This document shows, piece after piece, positions 7,130 through 15,143 of a stretch of DNA of 43,144 nucleotides. The stretch is from Candidatus Zhuqueibacterota bacterium. GTDB taxonomy: Bacteria > Zhuqueibacterota > Zhuqueibacteria > Zhuqueibacterales > Zhuqueibacteraceae. The stretch lies in assembly GCA_022616415.1 (NCBI GenBank), contig JAKEEU010000184.1, positions 1-43,144 on the forward strand, in the 5' to 3' direction. Every line of letters begins with the position of its first letter. The stretch's first letter is position 1. The translations under genes and the position numbers were made by a program. Below the pieces are notes generated by a model, which had not been told where the DNA came from, did no database searches, and saw nothing but the letters and a program-made list of their open reading frames with translations.

Positions 7130-9316
7130 TTAACGCAGAAACGCCTCGTGCAAGCCACCATCCACACTCAGTATCTGCCCCGTTGTTTTGCTGAGACGAT
7201 TGCTCAACAATAAGAAAATTGCCTCGGCTTGATCGGCAGGAGTGATCGGCTGCTTCGTGAGTGTGCGCTCGGCATAGAATTGCGCCAGCTTCGCCCGCAA
7301 GGCTTCGTCCGGCTCGGTTTCAGCATACGGAATTTTATACTTCGTCAGCGAGGCCATCACGCGGTCGCGCGGGAACATCGTGCTCCCTTCGATCACCGTG
7401 GCCGGCGCGACGCCGTTGACGCGCACCAGCGGCGCCAGCTCAAGCGCCAACTCGCGCACGAGATGATTGGCCGCGGCCTTGCTGGTGTCGTAAGCGAGGC
7501 TGCCCTTCTTAACGACGACGGCATTGACGCTGGTGGTCAGCACCAGATTGCCCGTCAATCCCTGCTCCTGCCAAATGCGCGCCGTTTCGTCGGCGACGAA
7601 ATAAGCGCCAATGACATTAATGGAAAACGTTTGCGCCCACTTGTCGTCGGGAATGTGGCCGGTGAGATCGGGCGGCACAAAGATGCCCGCGGTCACCACC
7701 ACCGAATCGAGACCACCGTAGGCCAGAATGACGTCATTCAGCATCGCACGAATGCTTTCGCGTCTGGCGATGTCAGCCACCAAGCCGATGGCCGGGCCGC
7801 AATTGGAAATGCCGGTGCCAGCCACGCCGATGCCGGCGCCATGTTTGTCCGTGATCTCTTTCGCTGTCGCCTTTGCGGCTTCGGTATTGAGATCGACGCT
7901 CACAATGTGTGCGCCTTCTTTGACGAGCCGATGAGAGACTTCCTTGCCAATGCCACTGCCGGCGCCGACAACGGCAATGATTTGTCGCGCCAACTCCTTT
8001 TCCGGTGGCAAGCGACGCAGCTTAGCTTCTTCGAGCAGCCAATATTCAATATCAAACGCCTCTTGTTGCGGCAGAGCGACGTATTCGTCAATCGTCTCGG
8101 CCCCAAACATGACTTCCACTGCACAGTTATAAAATTCCGCGGTGACACGCGATTCGCTTTTGTCTTTGCCCCATGCGATCATGCCGAGACCCGGAATCAA
8201 AATGACAGTGGGATTCGGATCGCGCATGGCCGGTGAATCGGCATGTTTGCAACGATTGTAATAATCTGCGTAATCCTGCCGATATTTTACCAAACCCGCC
8301 GTCAGTTTCTTTTTCAAATCTTCGACCGGTTCGCTTTTCGGATTCCAATCCACGTACAGCGGCTTGATTTTCGTGCGCAAGAAATGATCGGGACACGAGG
8401 TGCCGAGATCGGCAAGACGCGGCGCGTCGACGCTGTTCACGAAGCGCAGCATCGTATCATCGTCCTGGATGGTGCCGACGAAACGCCGCTGCTGGCTCAC
8501 TTGCCCCCGCAGCCACGGCAGAATTTGCACGAACATCTCGTGGCGTTGCGCCGGTACGAGTGCACGATATTTTGCGCCACCGAATGTCTTTTCTCCCTTG
8601 GCATGCTTTTCGATATATTGCGCCGCAAGTTCGATAAGATGCAGCGTCAGCTCATAACATTCGCGATCATCATTGGCCCAGTTGATCAAACCATGCTGGC
8701 CGAGGATAACGCCTTTGGCGCGGGGATATTCCGTACAGATTGTTTGCAGTTTCAAACCGAGATCAAACCCGGGGCGCTGCCACGGCGTCCAAACCACCTC
8801 GTCGCCATAAATTTCCTGCGTGAGCTTTTTGGCATTTTGGGCTGCAGCAATGGCAATGACCGCGTTCGGATGCGTATGATCGACATGCTTGTAGGGAATG
8901 AATGCGTGCAATGGCGTGTCAATCGAAGCCGGCCGCGGATTGAGCTTGAACGTGCAATGCGGATACATGCCGACCATCGCATCTTCTATTTCTGTCTTGG
9001 GCCCGCGCTTTTCCGACTTCAAATACTTCGGTTGCAGACTCAACAGCTTCTCTTGATAGAGCGACGCGAAGTTTTCTTGTTTCGAAGTGCGCAAGTCGCC
9101 GCCCGAGCCTTTTACCCACAGCACCTCGACGGGCTGGCCGGTAAGCGGATCACGCTCGGTGGTTTTCGACGAGGTGTTGCCGCCGCCGGTGTTGGTGATG
9201 CGCTGATCGGCGCCCAACAGGTTCGAGCGGTAAACGAGCTTGCCGACGGGATCAAGCTTGCCGGCTTCAGTTTGATTCCAAAGATAATTGACGAATTTAA
9301 ATTGGTCTTGATTCAT
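7130..9316 (-). CDS. rhaEW: Bifunctional rhamnulose-1-phosphate aldolase / L-lactaldehyde dehydrogenase
   Basis: About 728 residues. The N-terminal half is a class II aldolase with GGGNTSSK, metal-binding HTHPNA and a second His in GQHGLI. It would split L-rhamnulose-1-phosphate into dihydroxyacetone phosphate and L-lactaldehyde. The C-terminal third is a short-chain dehydrogenase with the nucleotide motif GAGSGIGK and catalytic Tyr/Lys in AYDTSKAA; it would oxidise lactaldehyde to lactate. This fusion is the known RhaE-RhaW (YuxG-like) enzyme of Bacillus, Chloroflexus and others. The start is set at ATG 9316 (MNQDQFKFVNYLW); a 21-codon upstream extension has no family match. The upstream gap holds a possible promoter. 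Confidence 0.9.
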   Translation of the reverse strand: MNQDQFKFVNYLWNQTEAGKLDPVGKLVYRSNLLGADQRITNTGGGNTSSKTTERDPLTGQPVEVLWVKGSGGDLRTSKQENFASLYQEKLLSLQPKYLKSEKRGPKTEIEDAMVGMYPHCTFKLNPRPASIDTPLHAFIPYKHVDHTHPNAVIAIAAAQNAKKLTQEIYGDEVVWTPWQRPGFDLGLKLQTICTEYPRAKGVILGQHGLINWANDDRECYELTLHLIELAAQYIEKHAKGEKTFGGAKYRALVPAQRHEMFVQILPWLRGQVSQQRRFVGTIQDDDTMLRFVNSVDAPRLADLGTSCPDHFLRTKIKPLYVDWNPKSEPVEDLKKKLTAGLVKYRQDYADYYNRCKHADSPAMRDPNPTVILIPGLGMIAWGKDKSESRVTAEFYNCAVEVMFGAETIDEYVALPQQEAFDIEYWLLEEAKLRRLPPEKELARQIIAVVGAGSGIGKEVSHRLVKEGAHIVSVDLNTEAAKATAKEITDKHGAGIGVAGTGISNCGPAIGLVADIARRESIRAMLNDVILAYGGLDSVVVTAGIFVPPDLTGHIPDDKWAQTFSINVIGAYFVADETARIWQEQGLTGNLVLTTSVNAVVVKKGSLAYDTSKAAANHLVRELALELAPLVRVNGVAPATVIEGSTMFPRDRVMASLTKYKIPYAETEPDEALRAKLAQFYAERTLTKQPITPADQAEAIFLLLSNRLSKTTGQILSVDGGLHEAFLR

Positions 9317-9348
9317 GCGAATAGTTCCTGAATTTAGCGATAAAGGAA

Positions 9349-9376
9349 ATGATAAAAAATTCGCACAAAAATGCAA
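9349..9376 (-). promoter_or_regulatory. Candidate sigma-70-type promoter for rhaEW
   Basis: On the minus strand TTGCAT is followed after 16 bases by TATCAT, upstream of the ATG at 9316. The match is good but the region is AT-rich, and promoter rules for this lineage are not certain. This is a by-eye candidate only. Confidence 0.25.
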
Positions 9377-9387
9377 CAACTTTAGCG

Positions 9388-11148
9388 TTATTTCACCACC
9401 ACCGCCATGAGCGTCGTATCGTCCTCCAGCGGTTTGTAGTCGATGAAATGCTGCACGCGGCCGAAAACGGCATTGACGAGCTCGGTCAGGGGAGGTTTTT
9501 TCTGATCAGATGAGGCAAGCCAACTGCTCAACACTTCTTTCAAGCCTTTCTTGCCAAATTGCTTTTTGGCGCTGTCGCGCGCTTCAGTGATGCCGTCGGT
9601 GTAGAGCATCAGCAGATCGCCGGATTGCAATGTGATCGTTTCGACAGCTCGCTTGATATTAGGATTCAGCCCCAAGGGCATTCCAGCCGTCGAGAGCTCG
9701 CGCCATTCCGCCCCATCAGGACAATACAACAATGGCGGATGGTGCCCGGCGCGGGTATATTCGAGCTGCATCGTGCCGGCGTCGAGCACACCGGCGAAGA
9801 AAGTGACGAAAACTTTGCCTTGGGCATATTCGTAAATCAGCCGGTCAAGGTTGCGCACCAGCGGCAGCAAATCGGTGTGGTGAGAGATTTCAGAATATAA
9901 GCCGCCATGAACCGTCATGACGACCAGGCCGGCGGGCAAGCCTTTGCCCACGACGTCACCAATGGCAAACAGAAAGCGCGACTCGCTCAACGGCAAAAAC
10001 GCCAGATAGTCGCCGCCGATTTGTTGCGCCGGCGCGTAATGATAGGCCATCTCGAACCGCGCGTGGTAGAAGCTCGGCGGCGGGAACAAACGCTGCTGCA
10101 TGGCTTTGGCCGCGCCAATCTGCTTGTTGAGCTGATACTTCTCGCGCATTTCCTTTTGCAGCAACGCATTCGCAATGGTCAGCGCTGCTTGATCCGCTAG
10201 CACTTGCAGCATGGTGCGGCGGTGCTGCGGCAAACCTTTGAGTACGCGACGGCTGTCCAAATAGAGTACGCCAAACATCATACTTTCGTCAGCCGGTTTG
10301 CCGGTTTTCGCCTCGGGCAGCGTCAATGCTTCGATTGGATGCGATGATTTCAACGGCAGGCAGATGATCGTATTAAGCTGCAGCGCCTGAATGCTTTGGT
10401 TAAGTTTGTAACGCGGGTCGGTGAGGCATTCCTCGCGAATGACCATCTCACCGGTGTTTTCGGCTTCCGCCAACGCCGAGCGGCTGACTTCGAATTGGTC
10501 GTGATGCACGTCGCTGGGTGTCACATTGTGATAGACCGCCGGCTGCAGCTTATGATGGTCGTCGTACAGAAAAATCACGGCGCGCTCGGCGCGGGTAATT
10601 TTGATGGCGAAGCGCGCGGCAATTTCCAACACTTCATTGGAGAGGGCCGCACTTTTGGCGCGCTGGCTCATGCCCTTGACCGCGGCGAGAAATTCTTCCT
10701 GCGTGTGTAGCAGCGGATCGGTAAACGGCCTTTGGGGGTTGGCGATGCCGATCGCCCCGCTTTGCGGAGCGCGAAACAGCAGCAGCGTTTCGCCGAGCAT
10801 GAGGCGGTCAAAATCATTGATCTCGCGGCGGCGCACCTTGGCGTCGTTGACAAAAACGCCGTTGCTGCTGCTCAAATCCTGAATGTAGAATCTGCCGTTT
10901 TGATAATCGAGGCGGGCGTGAAAACGCGAGAGTAAAGGGTCGTGCAGAATAACGGTGTTATCGTGGTGGCGGCCGATGGTGGCGCCGTTCGCAAAAATAT
11001 GGTGCGAGCGGATGGCGCCTGTGGCGCCACTGGCGCCACCGCCGGGCTCGCTGATCTCTTTCAGCACCGCTAAAAACAAGGGCAGCCCACATTCGGCACA
11101 ATAGCTGAATTGGGCCGGATTTTCCGCGCGGCAGTGGTGGCATTGCAT
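9388..11148 (-). CDS. Zinc-ribbon/FHA/GAF/SpoIIE-type PP2C phosphatase
   Basis: A 586-residue cytoplasmic signalling protein. It has an N-terminal zinc ribbon (C3, C6, C17, C20) and an FHA domain at about 50-120 with GR (59-60), SRFH (74-77) and SSNG, which binds phospho-threonine. A GAF domain follows at about 165-335 and a SpoIIE/RsbU-type PP2C phosphatase at about 370-585 with GGDYL, GDVVGKG and YTDGITEA, ending in DDTT. Such proteins sense a phosphorylated partner or a ligand and dephosphorylate a Ser/Thr-phosphorylated regulator. The ribosome binding site GGGAGG precedes ATG 11148. It lies at one end of the secreted-protein cassettes, whose other end is a Ser/Thr kinase, so a kinase/phosphatase pair is plausible but not shown. 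Confidence 0.88.
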   Translation of the reverse strand: MQCHHCRAENPAQFSYCAECGLPLFLAVLKEISEPGGGASGATGAIRSHHIFANGATIGRHHDNTVILHDPLLSRFHARLDYQNGRFYIQDLSSSNGVFVNDAKVRRREINDFDRLMLGETLLLFRAPQSGAIGIANPQRPFTDPLLHTQEEFLAAVKGMSQRAKSAALSNEVLEIAARFAIKITRAERAVIFLYDDHHKLQPAVYHNVTPSDVHHDQFEVSRSALAEAENTGEMVIREECLTDPRYKLNQSIQALQLNTIICLPLKSSHPIEALTLPEAKTGKPADESMMFGVLYLDSRRVLKGLPQHRRTMLQVLADQAALTIANALLQKEMREKYQLNKQIGAAKAMQQRLFPPPSFYHARFEMAYHYAPAQQIGGDYLAFLPLSESRFLFAIGDVVGKGLPAGLVVMTVHGGLYSEISHHTDLLPLVRNLDRLIYEYAQGKVFVTFFAGVLDAGTMQLEYTRAGHHPPLLYCPDGAEWRELSTAGMPLGLNPNIKRAVETITLQSGDLLMLYTDGITEARDSAKKQFGKKGLKEVLSSWLASSDQKKPPLTELVNAVFGRVQHFIDYKPLEDDTTLMAVVVK

Positions 11149-11285
11149 GGATTTTTTCCTCCCGGCGATCGCTGCCGGTAACAGCTTTTTTCGATATCCC
11201 TTTATCTTATTACTTCGTTGGCATTCATGCTTTAGAGTAAATTTCTAAAAGTTTTTGGCAATCCACAAGCTTTTTATTTACCGCA

Positions 11286-13622
11286 TTACCTGATGACAAG
11301 CATTTTTCCCAGTAAAGCAACGTTGGTGCCCGTCGTCAAGCGATAAAAATAAACCCCGGTCGCCAGCGGGTTCCCCGCCTCGTCTTTTCCTTCCCAAGTG
11401 AACCAGTATCGTCCGGCTGGCAGCGTGCCACGATAAATGGTTTTCACCTCCCTGCCGAGCGTGTTGTAAACCACCAGCTTGACCTCGGAAGTCATGGGAA
11501 CAGCAAGGGGTATCGTTGTCTCCGGATTAAAAGGCAGACGCCCGTAGGGATTGGGATAGTTCTGACCCAACGTAAATTCTTTGGGAAGCACAACGGCGCT
11601 TAGTTTCTCTTGCACCGCATCTTTTTTGCCGACCATCACGCTGAACTTTGAAATTTCCGCTGCCGGGATGAATCGGTAAAGTGAATCCTCCCGTAAATTG
11701 AGCGTTCTTGCCCTGCCTTCGTCAATCACATAGGCCTCATACGACGCGGGAATTTTGGCGATGCCGGAGAAAGTCAGTTGTGCAGCATTTCGCACCACTG
11801 TGCGCACTTCAAATTCCCAGCTTTCGAATGCGACAATCTCCGGACGGATGTCAGTGGCGAAAACGCTGTATTGCGCATCCCAAGTGGGGCGATGAAAAGC
11901 GACGGTTGGAGTGGCAGCAAGGGCGCGCGGCTTGCGAAAATCCAGAGGGTCAAGCGTGGAGTTCGCTGCGTTGGCAACTCCAAACGAGGTGATCTTATCG
12001 ACGAATTCGTCTGAGGTCAGTGTCACGTTCACTCGCCAAATAGCCGGATCAACGTCTAATGTGGCTGAAGCGGCTGATGAAGAGCTATAAGGGATTTTGA
12101 GCTTAGAAGGACCCGTCTCATTGAAAAAGTAATAGCCAATATAAGGATCAAAACGCGATGACGGGCTGAAAGCCCCGTCATAAGAGTATATCGGTCCGGT
12201 GATGCCATTGACGCTTTGGATAACTGACCATTGAATTGGTGTTGTGAATGGATTTGTGACCAGATTCCAGCCGGGGCGAAGCGGAATGGACACGAATTGA
12301 CATGAATCTAATGGCGCAGACCGAGCGGTCGTATTGATCTCCAAAGGCCCCTTCTTAATGACCCAGAAAGCACGTCCTGCGGAAAACTTGAAATCCGCTC
12401 CGCCGTCGAACCTGACAAAAAAGTTGGTCGGCGCGCCGTTGTCCCAAACCACCTCCCAATCCTCATTTTGCTGCCCGGCAAAAAACTCATTAACGGTACG
12501 ATCACTTGCGCCAGGCAGTCCCACAATACGATAGTCGGTTGCTTTATAATCAGAAGCGTTGCCAAGCGACGGAAAGTCGACCGTAGTGATGAGGTACGGT
12601 AATACATCCGGATAAGTCCTAAAAGCTTGATCGTTACCGATGCTCGTTCCTCCATCGCTGGTCGCAACCACGCGATAATGGTACATCGCGCCAGGAGAAA
12701 GATTCGAGATGGCAGTTCTCACGGAAACGAGGTTTGTGCCGGCTACAGGGCTTGGCGTCGTCGCTGTATCGCCATAGCTTGTTGTAGTGCCATATTCGAA
12801 TATGACTGTGGTGTTGAGGCCATTCGGATTCACAGTGCCACGGAGTGTGGCGGAAGTGCTGCAGACTTCTGCCGCGGCATCGGTTGTGACCGCAGGTGCC
12901 GAGCCAGTCGTGCCAGTCTGGAATGTTTTACGCTCGCCCTCGCTGCGTCCCACCGAGTTCGTGGCAACCACACGATAATAATACTCCGTGCTGGACAAAA
13001 GGCCGGAAATTTCAGCGCTTACAGCAACCAGGCTTCGGCCATCATCAGGACTTAGTGTTGCCGACGCCGTGTCTCCATAGTCCGTCGTGGTGCCATATTC
13101 AAATTTGACTGTCGTGCTCAGACCATTTGCATTCACGGCGCCGTTCAGCGTGGCGGAAGTGGCGCTGACATTCGAGGCGGCATTGGTTGTGACTGTCGGC
13201 GCTACGCCGTCAGTTGTGAATGTTAAGTCCGCGCCCTCGTCGGTTCCCAAAGTGTTCCTGGCAACCACGTGAAAATGATAGGTCGTGTTGGGCAAAAGCC
13301 CTGCAATCTTAACGCTCACCTGAACCGGATTCAGGCCCAATACGGGACTTTGATCTGCCGTCATCTTGTTTCCGTAGCTCGTTGTGGCGCCATATTCAAA
13401 TTCGACCGTTGTGCCTAGACCACCCACAACACCTGGATTCACTTCACCGTTCAGCGTGGCGGAACTGTCGCTGACCTCCGTCGCCTCCTTGGTTGTGGCC
13501 GTAGGCGCCAAAAGTTGTCCAAATGCAACTTCAGTATGAGTGAACAGCCATAAAAGCAATATGGGCAGAATGAATCTTGCTGATCCTATCCCATTTATGA
13601 ATCGAGTAATCCTTATGTTCAT
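11286..13622 (-). CDS. T9SS-secreted protein with three FN3-like repeats
   Basis: 778 residues. The signal peptide (ILPILLLWLFTHTEVAFGQ) closely resembles that of the 2,435-aa giant. Three ~95-residue fibronectin-III-like repeats follow, each with a SATLNG-x-V-N core, an FEYG(T/A)TT(S/D)YG strand and a YHFHVVA/YYYRVVA strand. The middle has the GRAFWVIKKG and GWNLVTNPF motifs, cognate to GKAFWLIV and WNFIGNPF in the two giants. The last ~85 residues are a T9SS type A sorting domain starting at QNYPNPYG and ending in VYFYRLTTG and GKMLVIR. It should be exported and displayed on or released from the outer membrane. AGGAGG precedes ATG 13622. Confidence 0.85.
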   Translation of the reverse strand: MNIRITRFINGIGSARFILPILLLWLFTHTEVAFGQLLAPTATTKEATEVSDSSATLNGEVNPGVVGGLGTTVEFEYGATTSYGNKMTADQSPVLGLNPVQVSVKIAGLLPNTTYHFHVVARNTLGTDEGADLTFTTDGVAPTVTTNAASNVSATSATLNGAVNANGLSTTVKFEYGTTTDYGDTASATLSPDDGRSLVAVSAEISGLLSSTEYYYRVVATNSVGRSEGERKTFQTGTTGSAPAVTTDAAAEVCSTSATLRGTVNPNGLNTTVIFEYGTTTSYGDTATTPSPVAGTNLVSVRTAISNLSPGAMYHYRVVATSDGGTSIGNDQAFRTYPDVLPYLITTVDFPSLGNASDYKATDYRIVGLPGASDRTVNEFFAGQQNEDWEVVWDNGAPTNFFVRFDGGADFKFSAGRAFWVIKKGPLEINTTARSAPLDSCQFVSIPLRPGWNLVTNPFTTPIQWSVIQSVNGITGPIYSYDGAFSPSSRFDPYIGYYFFNETGPSKLKIPYSSSSAASATLDVDPAIWRVNVTLTSDEFVDKITSFGVANAANSTLDPLDFRKPRALAATPTVAFHRPTWDAQYSVFATDIRPEIVAFESWEFEVRTVVRNAAQLTFSGIAKIPASYEAYVIDEGRARTLNLREDSLYRFIPAAEISKFSVMVGKKDAVQEKLSAVVLPKEFTLGQNYPNPYGRLPFNPETTIPLAVPMTSEVKLVVYNTLGREVKTIYRGTLPAGRYWFTWEGKDEAGNPLATGVYFYRLTTGTNVALLGKMLVIR

Positions 13623-13670
13623 ATTTCCTCCTAAAAATGATAGCGATACCTACAGTTACCCTCATCTATG

Positions 13671-14315
13671 TCAAGGCTTTAAGAGCACAACGGTGTCCTT
13701 TAAGTATCCGCTTTCATACGAAATTCCAGTAAATGAAATGGTCGCAATCCCAAATTGCTCATTGGGAATCTTAACCCATTCCTTGACACCGATTCTCCGG
13801 TTTATGTAGGCTGTAACTCTTGTGACGCCAACAAGGCCTCCAGTCCTTATAGTGACCGCCATTTCGAACCGTGCAACGGATGACAAGTCGTTTGCAACTA
13901 AGTAGTCACCCCTCTCAATAATCCGCGCTGTCAGCACGAGTGAATCTAACTTATCCGTATTGAGAGGGAGGAGTTGCGACTTCAGCGAATTAATGCGGCT
14001 GAATATTACTGATCTTGCTGACCTGTCATCAGGCTTTATGCCTTTAAGCCAAGTTGTATCTAATACTGGCTCAGAAGGCCGATCCGCTGAAAAATCGATA
14101 TATGAGAGCTGCGGAAGCTTTCCGCTCTCATCGCGGAAGTAAGTAACCCAATAAACCCTGCGTTCTTGTTCATTGTAGCCAAGCAAAGTTATTTCCTCTG
14201 GCCCACCATGGGTCGCCATAGCAGGAGTTGTTGCCCCCAATAGAACAACAACGAGAAGAAGGCCGGCATAACTTCTTCTAAGATAAATTGGAACGTTCAT
14301 TATCAATCTCATCAT
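13671..14315 (-). CDS. Small secreted protein of unknown function
   Basis: 214 residues with a clear signal sequence (YAGLLLVVVLLGATTPAMA). The mature part is beta-rich, without cysteines or known motifs. It has phrases such as ITLLGYNEQERRVYWVTYF and ends in LKDTVVLLKP. It sits between the TPR protein and the FN3/T9SS protein of the first cassette, 48 bases from the latter, so it is probably co-transcribed. Neither of the other two cassettes has an equivalent. The start is uncertain: ATG 14315, 14312 or 14300 are all possible and none has a strong ribosome binding site. Confidence 0.65.
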   Translation of the reverse strand: MMRLIMNVPIYLRRSYAGLLLVVVLLGATTPAMATHGGPEEITLLGYNEQERRVYWVTYFRDESGKLPQLSYIDFSADRPSEPVLDTTWLKGIKPDDRSARSVIFSRINSLKSQLLPLNTDKLDSLVLTARIIERGDYLVANDLSSVARFEMAVTIRTGGLVGVTRVTAYINRRIGVKEWVKIPNEQFGIATISFTGISYESGYLKDTVVLLKP

Positions 14316-14416
14316 TCCCGTCGGGTTTCGAACAGTTCGATGGGGTTGCCTGCGGGGTCGTCAAGCAGTTTAACAATAGGAAGAGGCGGCCTGGAACCTT
14401 TTATCCGATGGCATGC

Positions 14417-14971
14417 TCATGGTCTTCCTACGGGATCCACAAATCCGCTCGATTCTTTTTGTTCTTTTTGTGAAACAAGGAGGTATATGATTCCGGCTGT
14501 GACCACCGTACCTCCTCCTCCAATCCACAGCCATTTTTTGCTTCCGCCTTTCTTGGTTGAGTCCGCACGGGCATAAGGCAGTCGTTGCTGCTGCATTTGT
14601 CGTTCCCGCTCTTGTTTGACCTCTTCGACAAGCGTTATCCACATTTGCAAATCTTGATCGCGATCCGGCTCGTAGTCGGGAGCTGCGTCGAGCAGTTTCT
14701 GCACACAAATCCTGGCTAATTGGGGCTCGTTCTTCGAGACATAAGCTTGCCCTAAAAGTTTATAAGCCCATGCTTGTTCGGCCGTGGTGAGGTCGCCCTT
14801 GTTCAAGCAAGATTTTACCAGATCGATAACCTGGTCAAAAAAGCCCTCATTATATTTTTGCTCGGCTTTAGCCAGCTCGGCTTCATACCAACCCTGCGCG
14901 TATGCACCGGCGACCCAGAAAAGGGTGCACAAGAGCACGAGAGTAAAGATGAGACATTTGCACTGAAGCAT
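14417..14971 (-). CDS. Exported TPR-like protein with C-terminal membrane anchor, paralogue 1
   Basis: 184 residues: signal peptide (LIFTLVLLCTLFWVAGAYAQ), a TPR-like helical region (AEQKYNEGFFDQVIDLVKSC ... AWAYKLLGQAYVSKNEPQLA), a charged Gln-rich linker, then KKWLWIGGGG and a transmembrane helix near the C-terminus ending in VGRP. ATG 14971 is chosen because GAAGGAG lies 6 bases upstream and the signal peptide then aligns with the two paralogues. A 21-codon upstream extension is rejected. It should face the periplasm, anchored at its C-terminus. It leads a cassette with the secreted proteins at 13671 and 11286. TPR domains bind proteins, so a helper role for its giant neighbour is inferred. 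Confidence 0.8.
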   Translation of the reverse strand: MLQCKCLIFTLVLLCTLFWVAGAYAQGWYEAELAKAEQKYNEGFFDQVIDLVKSCLNKGDLTTAEQAWAYKLLGQAYVSKNEPQLARICVQKLLDAAPDYEPDRDQDLQMWITLVEEVKQERERQMQQQRLPYARADSTKKGGSKKWLWIGGGGTVVTAGIIYLLVSQKEQKESSGFVDPVGRP

Positions 14972-15029
14972 ATCCGACTCCTTCAGATTTGACACAACGC
15001 GGACCAGCCGCAACCAAAATAAAAAGTTG

Positions 15030-15075
15030 CCCAACAGATAGAAATCCCGCCGCGGCGGGATTTCTATCCGTTGGG
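15030..15075. repeat. Near-perfect 46-base palindrome (CCCGCCGCGGCGGG type)
   Basis: Two 23-base arms, CCCAACAGATAGAAATCCCG... and its complement, pair with one mismatch and no loop. It lies between the stop of the ~1,784-aa protein and the start of the TPR paralogue 1, so it could end the upstream transcript, although no T-run follows the stem on the minus strand. A partial second copy is at 21471-21509, in the equivalent position downstream of the cassette 2 promoter region. Confidence 0.75.
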
Positions 15076-15143
15076 AAAACTTGTCCTGTTTGTAAAGTTT
15101 TCTCGGCTCTCAAAATCTTACTTCCATATGGCCTTTGCCGGAG

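Noticed and set aside
7229..8236. Plus-strand open frame of 335 codons
   Set aside because: It is antisense to the well-supported aldolase/dehydrogenase gene and has low-complexity composition with no recognisable motif.
9317..9379. 21-codon extension of rhaEW that looks like a signal peptide
   Set aside because: The enzyme is cytoplasmic, and the candidate promoter falls inside the extension.
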